A stretch of 64,000 nucleotides of DNA from Planctomycetota bacterium (GCA_016795285.1 JAEUIC010000020.1:62001-126000); one strand, 5' to 3'. Shown: positions 32,187 through 41,445, numbered from the stretch's first letter. Numbers and translations are program-made. The notes: generated by a model from the sequence alone, not told the origin.

Positions 32187-34004
32187 TCAGTCGCCGTCCG
32201 CCGCGCCGTGGACGAGCTCGCGGTAGAGGGCGGACCCCTCGAGCAGCTCGTGCGGCGCGCCGCGCGCCGCCACCACGCCGTGGTCGAGGACGACCACCTG
32301 GTCGTAGGGCAGCTCGCTGGCGAGGCGATGGGTCACCACGAAGGTGATGCGGCCGGCGCGCGCCGCGAAGACGCGCGCGAGGATCTTCTCCTCGACCGGC
32401 CGATCGAGCGCGCTGGTCGCCTCGTCGAGCAGCAGCAACGCCGGGTCGCGGTAGAGGGCGCGCGCGATGGCGAGCCGCTGGCGCTCGCCGGCGGAGAAGG
32501 CGCGCGACTCGATCGGCGTCGCGGCGCCGTGCGGCAGCGAGGCGACCAGCTCGGCGAGGCCGGCGGCGGCGAGCGCCTCGTGCAGCGCGACGCTGCGCGG
32601 CGGCGTGCCGAGCGTGACGTTCTCCTCGATCGAGCCGCGGAACAAGAAGGTCTCCTGCGTCACCATGCCGATGCGCGCGCGGAAGCCGGCCGCGTCGAGC
32701 TCCGGCAGCGGCACCCCTTCGAGCTCGATCGAGCCGCCATCGTAGCGGCGCAGTCCGGCCAGCAGGTCGAGCAGCGTCGACTTGCCCGCGCCCGAGCGGC
32801 CCGCCACCAGCACCACCTCGCCCGGGCGCGCGACGAGATCGACTCCGGCGAGCAGCGGCGCGCCGTTGGCCGCGCGCGCCGCGACGTTGCAGAGCTCGAG
32901 GCCGCGCGCGAGGCGCGGGAAGGGGCGCGTGCCGTGGATCGGCGGCGTCGCCGGCACCGAGTCGACCAGCGCCTTCAGCCGCGCCGCCGCCGCCGCGCCG
33001 CGCCGCGTGCGCACCTGCGTGTCGGCGAGCTTGCGCATCGGATCGAGCATCGAGGCGAGCACCGCGAAGAAGGTGAGCAGCGCCTCGGCGGAGAGCTCGC
33101 GCGCCACCACGCGCTGTGCGCCGACCAGGATCACCGCTGCGGCGGCGAGCGCCACCATCAGCTCGAGCAGCGGGCTCGACAGCGCCTCGTGGCGATCGAG
33201 CGCGATCTGATTGCCGGTGAGCTCGAGCTGCACCTGCGCGAAACGGCTGCGCTCGCGCGCCTCGAGGCCGTGCGCGCGCACCACGCGCCGCCCGCGCAGC
33301 CCCTCCTCGACCAGCGCGACCAGGCTGCCGGTCTGCGCCAGCGTGCGGCGCGCGCGGTCGCGCAGCCGCCGCGACAGGAAGAGGATCGCGCCCGCCGCGA
33401 GCGGGAAGAGCAGTCCCATCACCAGCGCGAGGCGCCCGTCGATGGCCACCAGCAGGCCGAGCGAGAAGAGCAGCTTGAACGGCTCGTGGACGACCTTGCT
33501 GAAGACCTTCTGCAGGGTGACGCGCAGCGCGTCGAGATCGGCGGTGAAGAGCGCCAGCAGGGCGCCCTGCGGCGTGTCGGCGCCGGCGCCCTGCAGCAGC
33601 GCCTCGTGCGCCTCGGTCGCGACACCGCGCACCGCGTCGTGCACCAGCGGCGCCGCGATCCAGTCCTGCGCCAGCTGCAGCAGCGCCGCCAGCAGCATCG
33701 CGCCGACCAGCAGCGAGAGCACCCAGGTGAGCGCCGTGAGCGGATCGCCGCCGACCGCCAGCGCCACCACTGCGCGCGCCAGCGGCAAGAGCAGCGCCGG
33801 CGCCCGCTCGGCCAGCGCGGCGAGCCGCTCGCCCCATTGCTCGTCGAAGAGGATCACCAGCAGCGGATAGGCCGAGGTGAGCGAAGCGCCGCCGAGCAGC
33901 GCGCCGCCGAGCGACGCCAGGAAGAGCGCCGCCAGCCGACCGCGCCGCGCGAGCGGCCGCCGGAAGACCCAGGTCAGTGCCGAGCGTTCGGCTGTCGCAG
34001 CCAC
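32187..34004 (-). CDS. ABC exporter with fused membrane and ATPase domains (MsbA-like)
   Basis: This 605-residue half-transporter has six helices in the first about 330 residues (WVFRRPLARRGRLAALFLASLGGALLGG onwards). The ATPase part has Walker A GRSGAGKST, a variant signature FSAGERQRLAIARAL in place of LSGGQ, Walker B ALLLLDEATSALD and H-loop VTHR. It fits lipid A/lipid-linked glycan flippases such as MsbA, though drug exporters look alike. I start at GTG 34002-34004 (MAATAERSALTWVF), which overlaps the kinase gene end by 31 bases; there is no later good start before the first helix. Its neighbours support a lipid or glycan role. Confidence 0.9.
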   Translation of the reverse strand: MAATAERSALTWVFRRPLARRGRLAALFLASLGGALLGGASLTSAYPLLVILFDEQWGERLAALAERAPALLLPLARAVVALAVGGDPLTALTWVLSLLVGAMLLAALLQLAQDWIAAPLVHDAVRGVATEAHEALLQGAGADTPQGALLALFTADLDALRVTLQKVFSKVVHEPFKLLFSLGLLVAIDGRLALVMGLLFPLAAGAILFLSRRLRDRARRTLAQTGSLVALVEEGLRGRRVVRAHGLEARERSRFAQVQLELTGNQIALDRHEALSSPLLELMVALAAAAVILVGAQRVVARELSAEALLTFFAVLASMLDPMRKLADTQVRTRRGAAAAARLKALVDSVPATPPIHGTRPFPRLARGLELCNVAARAANGAPLLAGVDLVARPGEVVLVAGRSGAGKSTLLDLLAGLRRYDGGSIELEGVPLPELDAAGFRARIGMVTQETFLFRGSIEENVTLGTPPRSVALHEALAAAGLAELVASLPHGAATPIESRAFSAGERQRLAIARALYRDPALLLLDEATSALDRPVEEKILARVFAARAGRITFVVTHRLASELPYDQVVVLDHGVVAARGAPHELLEGSALYRELVHGAADGD

Positions 34005-35569
34005 TTGTCCGCCGTCCTTCGCGCGACCGCGTCGCGCAGCGCACGCCAGGGCGGGCGCTGGAGCCGCCGCGCCTGCCGGTATTCGGCGAGGAAGGCGAGG
34101 CGAAGGCGCCATGTCACCGTCCGCGGGTCGCGAAAGGAAGCGTTGAGGCGCATCAGGTCGCGCGCGACGCGATCGAGTGTCGCCGGACGGCGCCGCACGC
34201 CGTCGAGGTCGATGAACGCGACGCCGCCGGCTGCCGGCAGCAGCACGTTCTCCGCCTTGAGGTCGCGATGGGAGAGCCCTTCGTCGTGCAAGCGGGCGAG
34301 CGCGGCCGCCAGCGCGACGAGCGGCGGCGCGAGGCGGGGCGGCCGGTTCGCGCCGCGCTCCGCGGCGCCGCCCGCGAGCGGCCCCGTCAGCGCGTCGGCG
34401 AGGCGCGGGGCGTCGTCGACGAAGTCGGTGACCAGCACGCTCGACGGCCGCCGTGCGCCGGTCGCGTCCTGCGCGAAGAGCCACGCGCGCGGCGTCGGCA
34501 GTTGCGCCATCTCGAAGCGGAAGGCGTTGCGCCACGCGCGGGCGGCCCGGCTGCCGCGCAGCAGGCGCCGCAGCGGGCCGCGATCGTCGAACCACTTGAG
34601 GGCGAGCGCGCGGCCGGCCCGCTCGAGGCGGAAGAGGGCGCTCGTCGCGGTCGCGTGGATCGGCGTCGCGCCAGCGGCACGCAGCGCGTCGGGCAGCGCC
34701 GCGAGCTCGCCGCGAAGCAGCGCCTCGAGCTCGGCGCGCAGCTCCTCGGGCAGGTCGGCGCGTCGCACGCCGTACACGCGGTCGCCGTCGAACGGCGCGA
34801 AGGCGCGGCCCGAGCCGTCGCAGCGCCGCTCGTGGTGGCGAAGGAAGCGCTGGCGCGAGCGCTCGGCGGCGGCGGCGAGCGCGCGCAGCCGGCGGTGGCG
34901 GGCGACGCGGTCGCGCGGCAGCTCCTCGGCCGTGGTGGCGAACTCGAGCCGCTCGCGGGCGCTCGTCCGCCAGGCGAAATGGTGGTAGAGCGCATGGAGG
35001 TCGCGCTGCTGCGCCGAGCGGCCGGCGCGTCGCAGCCGCGCGAGGTCGACGAACCACGCGTCCCCGCGCGCGTCGACCAGCACGTTGCGCGCGTGGAGGT
35101 CGCCGTGCGCGTAGCCGGCGCGATGGAGCGCCGCGACCTCGAGACCGACCGCGGAGAGGAGTCGTCGCCGCGCGCGCCGCGCGTCGCGTGGCGCCGTCGC
35201 CGTCGCGCCGCCCTCCGTGGCGCGCTCCCACGCGTCGGCGAGCTCGCGCGCCCCCTCGATCCAGGCGGAGAAGGTGACCGCCGGCCGCTCGCGCGTCGCC
35301 GCCAGCCAGCCGATCGGCAGCGGCGCACGCACGCCGCGCTCGAGCAACCGCTCCGCCCGCCGGAACTCGCGCTCGGCGGCGCGCGAACCGTCGCGCCCGA
35401 GCCACTGCTTGCGCGCGAGCGGGCCGACGCTCGAGGCGATCCGATCGACGCGGCGCGGGCGGGGCGGCAGCGGGTCGGCAGCGGGCGGCGCCGGGGTGGC
35501 CGCCAGCGCAGCGAGCTCGCCTTCCGGCACGGTCGGGCGCACGAAGGGAGGAGGGGAGGCTTGGTTCAT
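33974..35569 (-). CDS. Protein with two tandem lipopolysaccharide-kinase-like domains
   Basis: This 531-residue protein has two kinase-fold domains of the WaaP/Kdo-kinase (InaA-like) type. Domain 1 has HGDLHARN at 155-162 then WFVDLARL, with a candidate Lys54. Domain 2 has Lys325 (ALALKWFDD), HRDLKAEN at 434-441 and FIDLDG at 452-457. Both keep a catalytic Asp and Asn. Single-domain relatives phosphorylate sugars of the LPS core; a double-domain form is uncommon in my experience. It heads a minus-strand operon with an exporter and glycosyltransferase, divergent from lptF. ATG at 35567-35569 gives MNQASPPP after GCGACGCC. Confidence 0.85.
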   Translation of the reverse strand: MNQASPPPFVRPTVPEGELAALAATPAPPAADPLPPRPRRVDRIASSVGPLARKQWLGRDGSRAAEREFRRAERLLERGVRAPLPIGWLAATRERPAVTFSAWIEGARELADAWERATEGGATATAPRDARRARRRLLSAVGLEVAALHRAGYAHGDLHARNVLVDARGDAWFVDLARLRRAGRSAQQRDLHALYHHFAWRTSARERLEFATTAEELPRDRVARHRRLRALAAAAERSRQRFLRHHERRCDGSGRAFAPFDGDRVYGVRRADLPEELRAELEALLRGELAALPDALRAAGATPIHATATSALFRLERAGRALALKWFDDRGPLRRLLRGSRAARAWRNAFRFEMAQLPTPRAWLFAQDATGARRPSSVLVTDFVDDAPRLADALTGPLAGGAAERGANRPPRLAPPLVALAAALARLHDEGLSHRDLKAENVLLPAAGGVAFIDLDGVRRRPATLDRVARDLMRLNASFRDPRTVTWRLRLAFLAEYRQARRLQRPPWRALRDAVARRTADKWLRQPNARH

Positions 35570-35588
35570 GGCGTCGCCGCGGAACAAT
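35561..35588 (+). promoter_or_regulatory. Promoter of lptF, with an opposite -10 box on the same bases
   Basis: TTGGTT (35561-35566), 16-base spacer, AACAAT (35583-35588) for lptF. On the minus strand TATTGT (35589-35584) can serve the kinase gene, so the two -10 boxes nearly coincide in the 45-base divergent gap. Confidence 0.5.
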
Positions 35589-35614
35589 AGGCGCCCTTCG
35601 CAGCGGAGCGCCCC

Positions 35615-36784
35615 CTGACCATCCTCGATCGCCGCTTCCTCCTCGAGCTCGTGACCAACCTCTGCTTCATCCTCGGGGTGATCACGACGGTCGCGTTGCT
35701 CGCGATCGCCGGCGTGGTGTTCTACAAGCACCCGGAAGTCGACCTTCTCCTCTACCTCTCGCTGGTGCGCTACACGCTGGTGCAGTCGCTCACCTTCCTG
35801 CTGCCGCTCGCGCTGCTGATCGCCGTCGTCTTCGTCTACGGCCGCGCCGCCGCCGACCACGAGATCACCACGCTGAAGGCGAGCGGCATCCATCCCTACC
35901 GGATGATCTGGCCCGGCGCGCTGCTGGCCATCGTGCTGGGCGCGATCTCCTTCGAGTCGGAGAACCGCTGGTCGCCCTGGGCGCTCCACCAGCTGCGCGT
36001 GCTGCCGCAGCAGGAGGGGACGCTGAAGGCGCTGCTCGAGAAGCGCATCGCGAGCGGCGAGCGCAGCGTCGACTTCGGCGACAAGCGGTCGCGCCGCAAG
36101 CTCTTCTGGGAGTCGATCCGCGTCCTCGAGGGGGGCGGCGTCGAGCTCGCGCGCGTGCTGCTCGAGACGACGGAGGTCCCGGAGCAGGTGGTCGCGCCGG
36201 GCGCGCCGCCGGAGCCTCCGCCGGCGCCGGTCACCACCCACGTGCGCGCCGATCGGGCGATCGCCCGCTTCGACGCGCAGAACGAGCGGGTCGTCCTGCG
36301 CCTCGAGAAGGCGCGCGGCCTCTCGGGCGTCGTGAAGGACGCGAACCAGGACGCGATGGTGGTCACCATCGAGCTCGACCGCGACGAGGAGCGCGCGCGC
36401 CTCAAGCTGCAGGCGCTGCCCGAGCTGATCGCGCTGCGCGCCCGCGCGCTCGAGACGTCGCCGCTCTCGGGGCAGTCGCTGCTGCGCAAGTTCGAACTCG
36501 TCGAGGTCGAGGGGCGCATCCACCAGCGCTTCGCGCGCGCCGCGACGCCGCTCGTCTTCCTGCTGCTCGGCATCCCGCTCGCGCTGGTCTTCCGCAGCGG
36601 CAACCGGCTGATCGCCTTCCTGCTCGCCAGCCTGATCGGGCTGTTCGTCTACTACCCGACCGAGCGGCTCGCCAACGTGCTGATGAGCCGCGAGCTGGTC
36701 GCGCCGGTGGTCGCCTGCTGGAGCGGCAACCTGCTGCTGGCGGCGATCGGCACCGGGCTGCTCGTCTTCGTGGTGCGCCGATGA
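35615..36784 (+). CDS. lptF: LPS export permease LptF (YjgP/YjgQ family)
   Basis: This inner-membrane permease pulls LPS from the inner membrane with LptG and the ATPase LptB. It has 389 residues if read from CTG at 35615-35617, giving (M)TILDRRFLLELVTNL; the LDR-x-x-L start is conserved in the family. GGAG lies six bases before this CTG. The first conventional start is GTG at 35651, which would cut off the conserved first residues. It has six helices around a periplasmic beta domain (residues about 130-300). It overlaps lptG by 4 nt. An insert rich in Pro (APGAPPEPPPAPV) interrupts the periplasmic domain. Confidence 0.88.
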   Translation: MTILDRRFLLELVTNLCFILGVITTVALLAIAGVVFYKHPEVDLLLYLSLVRYTLVQSLTFLLPLALLIAVVFVYGRAAADHEITTLKASGIHPYRMIWPGALLAIVLGAISFESENRWSPWALHQLRVLPQQEGTLKALLEKRIASGERSVDFGDKRSRRKLFWESIRVLEGGGVELARVLLETTEVPEQVVAPGAPPEPPPAPVTTHVRADRAIARFDAQNERVVLRLEKARGLSGVVKDANQDAMVVTIELDRDEERARLKLQALPELIALRARALETSPLSGQSLLRKFELVEVEGRIHQRFARAATPLVFLLLGIPLALVFRSGNRLIAFLLASLIGLFVYYPTERLANVLMSRELVAPVVACWSGNLLLAAIGTGLLVFVVRR

Positions 36785-37854
36785 AGTTCGACCTGCTCGA
36801 CCGCTACGTCGTGCGCTGCTTCCTCGGCTCGCTCGCCGTCGCGTTCGTCTTCTTCTTCGGCTTCTTCGTGGTGATCGACCTGTTCGCCAGCGCCGACGAG
36901 TTCGTCGAGACCGCGCAGAAGCAGGCGATCCCGGCGGGCACCATGGTCGCGTGGGTGGCCGGGCTCTACCTCTACAAGGCGCCGGCGATCTTCCTGCAGG
37001 TGCTGCCGTTCGTCACGGTGATCGGCGCCGTCGCGGCGCTGGCGCGGCTCAATCGGCAGAACGAGCTGATCCCGGTGCTGATGTCGGGGCGCAGCATCTT
37101 CCGGCTGCTGCGGCCGCTCTTCGTGGTCGCGGGCGGGTTGACCGTCGCGATGCTGCTGGTGCAGGAGTTCGTGGCGCCGGCCGCCTCCGATCGCCGCCTC
37201 GCGCGGCAGTGCTTCCTGCGCGACGGCAAGCGCGGCCTCGAGGTGCGCGCGCAGTTCGAGGACGGACAGGGGCGCTACTGGTCGGGCCTCACCCTCGAGC
37301 CGGTCAGCGGCACGCTGCTCGCCGGCTCGGTGCGTGCGGTGCAGGGCGAGCGGGTCGAGATCATCGACCTCGTCGACGCGAGCTACGACGCGCACCGCGG
37401 CGGCTGGTCGATGGCGGGCGGGATCGTGCGGATCCTCGACGACGAGCGCGGCCGCGAGGAGAGCCGCTTGTCGCTGCTCGAGAGCGACCTGACGCCGCGG
37501 CGCATCGCGGCGCAGGAGAAGGAGCCGTTCGACCTCTCGTTCGCCGACCTCGCGGCGCTGTTCGGGGCGACCGCGCAGCCGCGCTTCCAGGTGCTGCTGC
37601 ACTACCACGTCGCCTTCCCGCTCGCGAACCTGCTGCTGCTCTTGCTCGCCCTGCCGTTCGTCCTGCGCTACGACCGCCAGCGCGTCATGCAGGGGTTCGC
37701 GATCGCCTTCTTCCTCTGCGTGGCCTACTTCGGAGTCGACGCCGCCCTGCGGGCGCTCGGGGAGAGCAAGCTCCACCCGGTGCTGGCCGCCTGGTTCGCG
37801 CCGCTCCTCTTCGGGGCGCTCGGCATCACCCTCATCGACGGCGTCCGGACCTGA
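36781..37854 (+). CDS. lptG: LPS export permease LptG (YjgP/YjgQ family)
   Basis: This 357-residue second YjgP/YjgQ permease starts MKFDLLDRYVVRCFLGSL with helices at about 13-36, 55-85 and 103-120, a periplasmic beta domain (about 130-270), and three C-terminal helices (YHVAFPLANLLLLLLALPFVL...). It forms the LptB2FG core with LptF. It follows lptF with an ATGA overlap. The LptA, LptC and LptB genes are not in this window; an LptE-like lipoprotein is at 50862-51428. Confidence 0.92.
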   Translation: MKFDLLDRYVVRCFLGSLAVAFVFFFGFFVVIDLFASADEFVETAQKQAIPAGTMVAWVAGLYLYKAPAIFLQVLPFVTVIGAVAALARLNRQNELIPVLMSGRSIFRLLRPLFVVAGGLTVAMLLVQEFVAPAASDRRLARQCFLRDGKRGLEVRAQFEDGQGRYWSGLTLEPVSGTLLAGSVRAVQGERVEIIDLVDASYDAHRGGWSMAGGIVRILDDERGREESRLSLLESDLTPRRIAAQEKEPFDLSFADLAALFGATAQPRFQVLLHYHVAFPLANLLLLLLALPFVLRYDRQRVMQGFAIAFFLCVAYFGVDAALRALGESKLHPVLAAWFAPLLFGALGITLIDGVRT

Positions 37855-37886
37855 CGCTGGGCCTGACGCCGGGCCTGACGCCGGGC
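37851..37886 (+). repeat. Three 12-bp direct repeats at the lptG stop codon
   Basis: CTGACGCTGGGC, then CTGACGCCGGGC twice, contiguous. The first copy includes the lptG stop (TGA at 37852-37854). It looks like slippage-derived duplication in the spacer. Confidence 0.75.
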
Positions 37887-37952
37887 GAGCGGCGGGGCGG
37901 TCGCGTGGCGCCGGATCGCCCGGGGAAGTCGCCGCCGAGGGGGAGGCGCGGC

Positions 37953-37980
37953 TTGCCGAGCGGCCGATCGTCCGTACAAT
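37953..37980 (+). promoter_or_regulatory. Promoter of rpmB
   Basis: TTGCCG (37953-37958), 16-base spacer, TACAAT (37975-37980), then CCCCCGCCC. Same shape as the tRNA-Leu promoter at 16298-16325. It leaves a leader of about 70 nt to the GTG at 38057. Confidence 0.7.
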
Positions 37981-38056
37981 CCCCCGCCCTCGTTCCCAAG
38001 GTGTCAGGCGCGCCGCCCCTGCGGCCCCCCTGGTCCCGCATGCGGAGGTTCGCGCC

Positions 38057-38323
38057 GTGCCCTTCCAGTGCCACTACTGCTCGAAGAAGACCCAGGTCGG
38101 CAACCGGGTGACCCGTCGCGGTCTCCCGAAGAAGGAAGGCGGCATCGGTCTCAAGACCACCGGCATCCGCCGCCGCACCTTCAAGCCCAACCTCCAGAAG
38201 CTGCATGCGAACGTGGACGGCAAGTTCACGCGCGTGCTGGTCTGCACCAGCTGCATCAAGAAGGGGCGCGTCACCAAGCAGGTGCGCCGCCAGCGTCCCG
38301 TCGCGGCACCCGCCGCGACCTGA
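38057..38323 (+). CDS. rpmB: 50S ribosomal protein L28
   Basis: This 88-residue ribosomal protein of the large subunit is of the zinc-binding form: C5-x2-C8 and C63-x2-C66 are all present. It shows the NRVTRRG and RRTFKPNLQK core of L28 and a short basic/Ala-rich C-terminal tail. The start is GTG at 38057-38059, needed to keep Cys5. It has its own promoter. Because the Cys form binds zinc, some bacteria also carry a Cys-less paralogue; none is in this window. Confidence 0.95.
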   Translation: MPFQCHYCSKKTQVGNRVTRRGLPKKEGGIGLKTTGIRRRTFKPNLQKLHANVDGKFTRVLVCTSCIKKGRVTKQVRRQRPVAAPAAT

Positions 38324-38368
38324 CGCCGCGCTCCCCGGCTCGGTCGACTCCTCGGCGGCGGGCGACGT

Positions 38369-40132
38369 TCAGCGTCGCTCGCCGTCGCCGTTTCCAGCGG
38401 GGCGCAGCGCGTCGCCGCGCCACGCCGCTCGCAGCGCCGCCTCCGCCGCTCGTCCGCACGGCCAGAAGTCGTGGTGCTTGCTCGGGTCGAGCGCGCGCAG
38501 GTCGCTCGGCCACTTCCACCAGAAAAGCGCGTCGGGGATCCCGCGGCGCGCCACCGCGTCGAGCACCAGCGAGTAGGCGCGCCCCTGGTCGGCGCCGCCG
38601 TCGAACTCGCCGTCGTGGGCATGCGGCGTCCGCCACGGTTCGCGCACGTCGGGGAAGCCGATCTCGAGGAACCAGAGCGGCTTCCCGAGCGCGCGGCGCT
38701 GCTGCGCGAGGCGTCCCTGGAGCGCGTCGAACCGCGCCGCCACGCCCTCGATCGCTGCGCCCGGCCCATCGGCGAGCGGCCAGTAGGCGGAGACGCCGAC
38801 CACGTCGAGCGCGTCCCAGAAGGCCACCCGCTCGAGCTCCTCGCCCCAGTTCGCGGCGTAGGTGACGATGCCGCCGTAGACGGCGCGGACGCGCGCGAGC
38901 AGCGTCCGCCACTGCGCTTCGCGCGGGGTGGTGCCGGGCAGCTCGGTCGCCACCACCAGCACCGGCACCGCGAGCCGCTCCGCGAGCAGCGCGTAGTGGA
39001 GGACGAAGCGCTCGAACTCGGCGAACCACTGCGTCCACGCCGCCTCGTCGCGCATCGCGATCTCGCCGCACCAGCGTCCGTGGCCGCACCACAGATGCGG
39101 CTTGAGGAGCACCGTGAAGCCGAGCTCCTGCGCGTCGGCGATCGTGGCGGCGACGGCGCCGTCGCTCTCCGGCGCGAAGCGGCCGGCGCGCCGCTCGTGG
39201 AGCAGCTGGAGCGCGGGCGCGGCGACGTCGCGCTGGAAGGCGAACGGGGTGATGCTCACTGCGTTGGCGCCGACCGCGCGCGCCGCTTCGAGCGAGCGGG
39301 CCGCGGCGCGCGAGCCGTAGCCGTCGACCCAGCCGTACCCTTCGTGGGCGAAGCAGAAGCCGCGCAGGTTCGCGGGCGGCGGAGCGTGCGCGGCGGCGGG
39401 GGAGCTTTGCGCGGCGCGGAGCCGCTCGAGGAGGGCGGCGCGGTCGGCAGCGGTCGGCGCGCGGCGCCAATCGGACGCGCGGCGGAGCGGATCGGGCGGC
39501 GTCGCGAGCGGGCGCGCGTCCTCGGGCGCGAGCAACTCGGCGAGTTCGGCGCCGGCGATCAGTCGGCGCAGCTCCGGCGACGTGCGTGGCGCAGCGAGTT
39601 CGGTCGCGTCGGGAGGGACGAATCCCGTGCGCAGCAGCGCGGCGAAGCGAGCGCGCGCCGCGGCCGCGAAGCCTGGGGCGGCGAGCTCCTCGGCGAGCGC
39701 CGCGCGACGCTCCGGCGCAACGTCGCCGGCGAGCGAACGCAACGCCGCGAGCGCGCCCGCCTGCGTCGCCCGCCGCAGCGCGCGCGCCTCGTCGGCCGGG
39801 TAGGCCGAGCCGCTCTCGACGAGGCCGCCGCTGCCGAACGTGAACGCCACCGGGCCGATGGCCGGATCGTCGAGGAGTTCGAGGCTCGTGCCGTGGGCGA
39901 GCCCGAACTCCTCGTGGTTGGCGGCCCAGGTCAGTTCGATCGCGTCGCCGCTCGGCAGCTCGACGGCGAGGAAGGCGGCCGCCGCCGTCGCGCCGCGCGC
40001 CGCGGCCGCGGTGAGCGCCGCGACCCGCGCGGGCGGTGCGCTCTGCGGTGCGGCGATGCTGACGAGCGGTTCATCGGCGGAGGCCGCGAGCGTCGCGAAC
40101 GCGGCGCACCCGGCCAGCAACGGCGCGATCAA
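38369..40132 (-). CDS. TIM-barrel glycosidase-like lipoprotein
   Basis: This 587-residue protein is read from TTG at 40130-40132, giving a lipoprotein signal (M)IAPLLAGC. Residues about 25-215 are Ala-rich and may be a separate domain. Residues about 230-560 form a probable TIM barrel related to glycoside hydrolase family 113 or neighbouring clans: GFCFAHEGYGWVDGYGS, ANAVSITPFAFQ, VLLKPHLWCG, VVATELPG and LWFLEIGFPD. The Glu in VATELPG and in LEIGFPD suit an acid/base and nucleophile pair. The TTG overlaps the upstream stop (TTGA). It converges on rpmB with 45 bases between. Polysaccharide target unknown. Confidence 0.75.
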   Translation of the reverse strand: MIAPLLAGCAAFATLAASADEPLVSIAAPQSAPPARVAALTAAAARGATAAAAFLAVELPSGDAIELTWAANHEEFGLAHGTSLELLDDPAIGPVAFTFGSGGLVESGSAYPADEARALRRATQAGALAALRSLAGDVAPERRAALAEELAAPGFAAAARARFAALLRTGFVPPDATELAAPRTSPELRRLIAGAELAELLAPEDARPLATPPDPLRRASDWRRAPTAADRAALLERLRAAQSSPAAAHAPPPANLRGFCFAHEGYGWVDGYGSRAAARSLEAARAVGANAVSITPFAFQRDVAAPALQLLHERRAGRFAPESDGAVAATIADAQELGFTVLLKPHLWCGHGRWCGEIAMRDEAAWTQWFAEFERFVLHYALLAERLAVPVLVVATELPGTTPREAQWRTLLARVRAVYGGIVTYAANWGEELERVAFWDALDVVGVSAYWPLADGPGAAIEGVAARFDALQGRLAQQRRALGKPLWFLEIGFPDVREPWRTPHAHDGEFDGGADQGRAYSLVLDAVARRGIPDALFWWKWPSDLRALDPSKHHDFWPCGRAAEAALRAAWRGDALRPAGNGDGERR

Positions 40133-41445
40133 GGCGGCAGCTCCTCGAGCGCGAGCCGCAGCTCGCCTGGGACGCCGGCCGCGAGGAGCGCTTCGCCGCT
40201 GCCCTGCCAGCGTCCCGACCACGCCTCGACGCGCAGCGCGACGCCGATCGGCAGGTTGCGGACCAGCGCCTCGCCGGCGCGCGTGGTGTACGCCTCGGCG
40301 AGCGTGCGTTCGGGCGCGTCGGCCGCTGCGATCCGCAGCCACGCCGCGCCGCTGCAGGACTCGCCGCAGCGCAAGCGGACGCGCAGCGCGCCGTCGCCGG
40401 CGAGCGGGGACGTCGCTGCGCTCGGCGCCGCGGCGCGCTGCCGCGCGATCGCGTCGAAGGGCGTCGCGGCGGGCGTCGCGGCGAGTGTCTCAGCGGGCGT
40501 CTCGACGGGCGTCGCGGCGGGTGTCTCGGCGGGTGGCTCGACCTGCCATTCGACGGCAGCGCATGGCAGGCTCGCGGCGAACTCGACGGTGCGGCCATCG
40601 TCGAGTTCGACGGTGGCGAGGCAGGGGCCCGCGCGCAGCGACTCGACCGTGAAGCGACCGTCGCCGCCGATGGCGCCGCGCCGAGCGCCGACCGCGATGG
40701 CTCGCGCCGGCGCGCTGCCGATCGGCAACAGCAGCGTGCCGACGAGCGTGCCGCTCGGCACGGCGACCAGCTCGAGCGGCGGTTGCTCGCCGCCGGCCGT
40801 CGCGTCGATCGCGAGCGCGGCGAGCGCGGTGTCGCCCTCGGCGCTGGGCGCGAGGTCGAGCTCGTAGCGGCTCGGGACGAGGCGTTCGAAGCGGAAGGCG
40901 CCGTGGTCGTCGGTGGCGGCGCGCGCGATCTCGCGTCCGGAGTCGTGCAGCACGACGGTGGCGCGCGCCGTGCCGAGCGCATCGCCGGCGCCGTCGACCA
41001 CGCGGCCGGTGAGGTGGGCGAGCGGCGTGAGCGCGATGACGCCGAGGTCGCACGCGACACCGGCGCGCACCTCGACGGTCCGCGCGGTCGCGACGTAGCC
41101 GTCGGCGCCGAGTTCGAGGGTGACATCCCCCTCGGGCAGCGCGCGCACCTCGAAGCTGCCGGGGTGGCGCGCGCTCGCGGGCGCGAGGTAGTGGTCGGAG
41201 CGGCCGGCGACGCCGACCACCGTGACGGTCCGCGCGGCGAGCCCGAAGTCGCGGCGCGCATCGACGAGGCGGCCGTACACGCTGCCGAGACGGACCACGG
41301 GCGCGCGCGGCGTCGCGGCGGCCGCGGGGGGCGGACCGCTCTCCTCGCCGCGGAAGAAGCCGAGCCCGATCAGCAGCGCCAGCGCCAGCGCGCCGCCGCC
41401 GATCAGCGTGAACCAGAGCCCGCGTCGCTCCTCGCTCGAGAGCAT
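40129..41445 (-). CDS. Membrane-anchored protein with carboxypeptidase-regulatory-like domains
   Basis: This 438-residue protein has one N-terminal helix (GLWFTLIGGGALALALLIGLGFF). The body contains beta-sandwich modules of the carboxypeptidase-regulatory-like type: GRLVDARRDFGLAARTVTV, LTGRVVDGAGDALGTARATVVLHDSG and GTLVGTLLLPIG. A low-complexity PAETPAATP stretch near residues 306-330 is a flexible linker. It likely acts outside the cytoplasm in cell-surface scaffolding, but there is no catalytic motif. The ATG lies six bases after a -10-like box, so its transcript may be leaderless. It overlaps the glycosidase-like gene by 4 nt. Confidence 0.72.
   Translation of the reverse strand: MLSSEERRGLWFTLIGGGALALALLIGLGFFRGEESGPPPAAAATPRAPVVRLGSVYGRLVDARRDFGLAARTVTVVGVAGRSDHYLAPASARHPGSFEVRALPEGDVTLELGADGYVATARTVEVRAGVACDLGVIALTPLAHLTGRVVDGAGDALGTARATVVLHDSGREIARAATDDHGAFRFERLVPSRYELDLAPSAEGDTALAALAIDATAGGEQPPLELVAVPSGTLVGTLLLPIGSAPARAIAVGARRGAIGGDGRFTVESLRAGPCLATVELDDGRTVEFAASLPCAAVEWQVEPPAETPAATPVETPAETLAATPAATPFDAIARQRAAAPSAATSPLAGDGALRVRLRCGESCSGAAWLRIAAADAPERTLAEAYTTRAGEALVRNLPIGVALRVEAWSGRWQGSGEALLAAGVPGELRLALEELPP

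Noticed and set aside
39840-40652. A 270-codon plus-strand open frame opposite the glycosidase-like and repeat-protein genes
   Set aside because: Its C-terminal part is Arg-rich low-complexity sequence produced by reading the PAETPAATP-coding repeats on the other strand.
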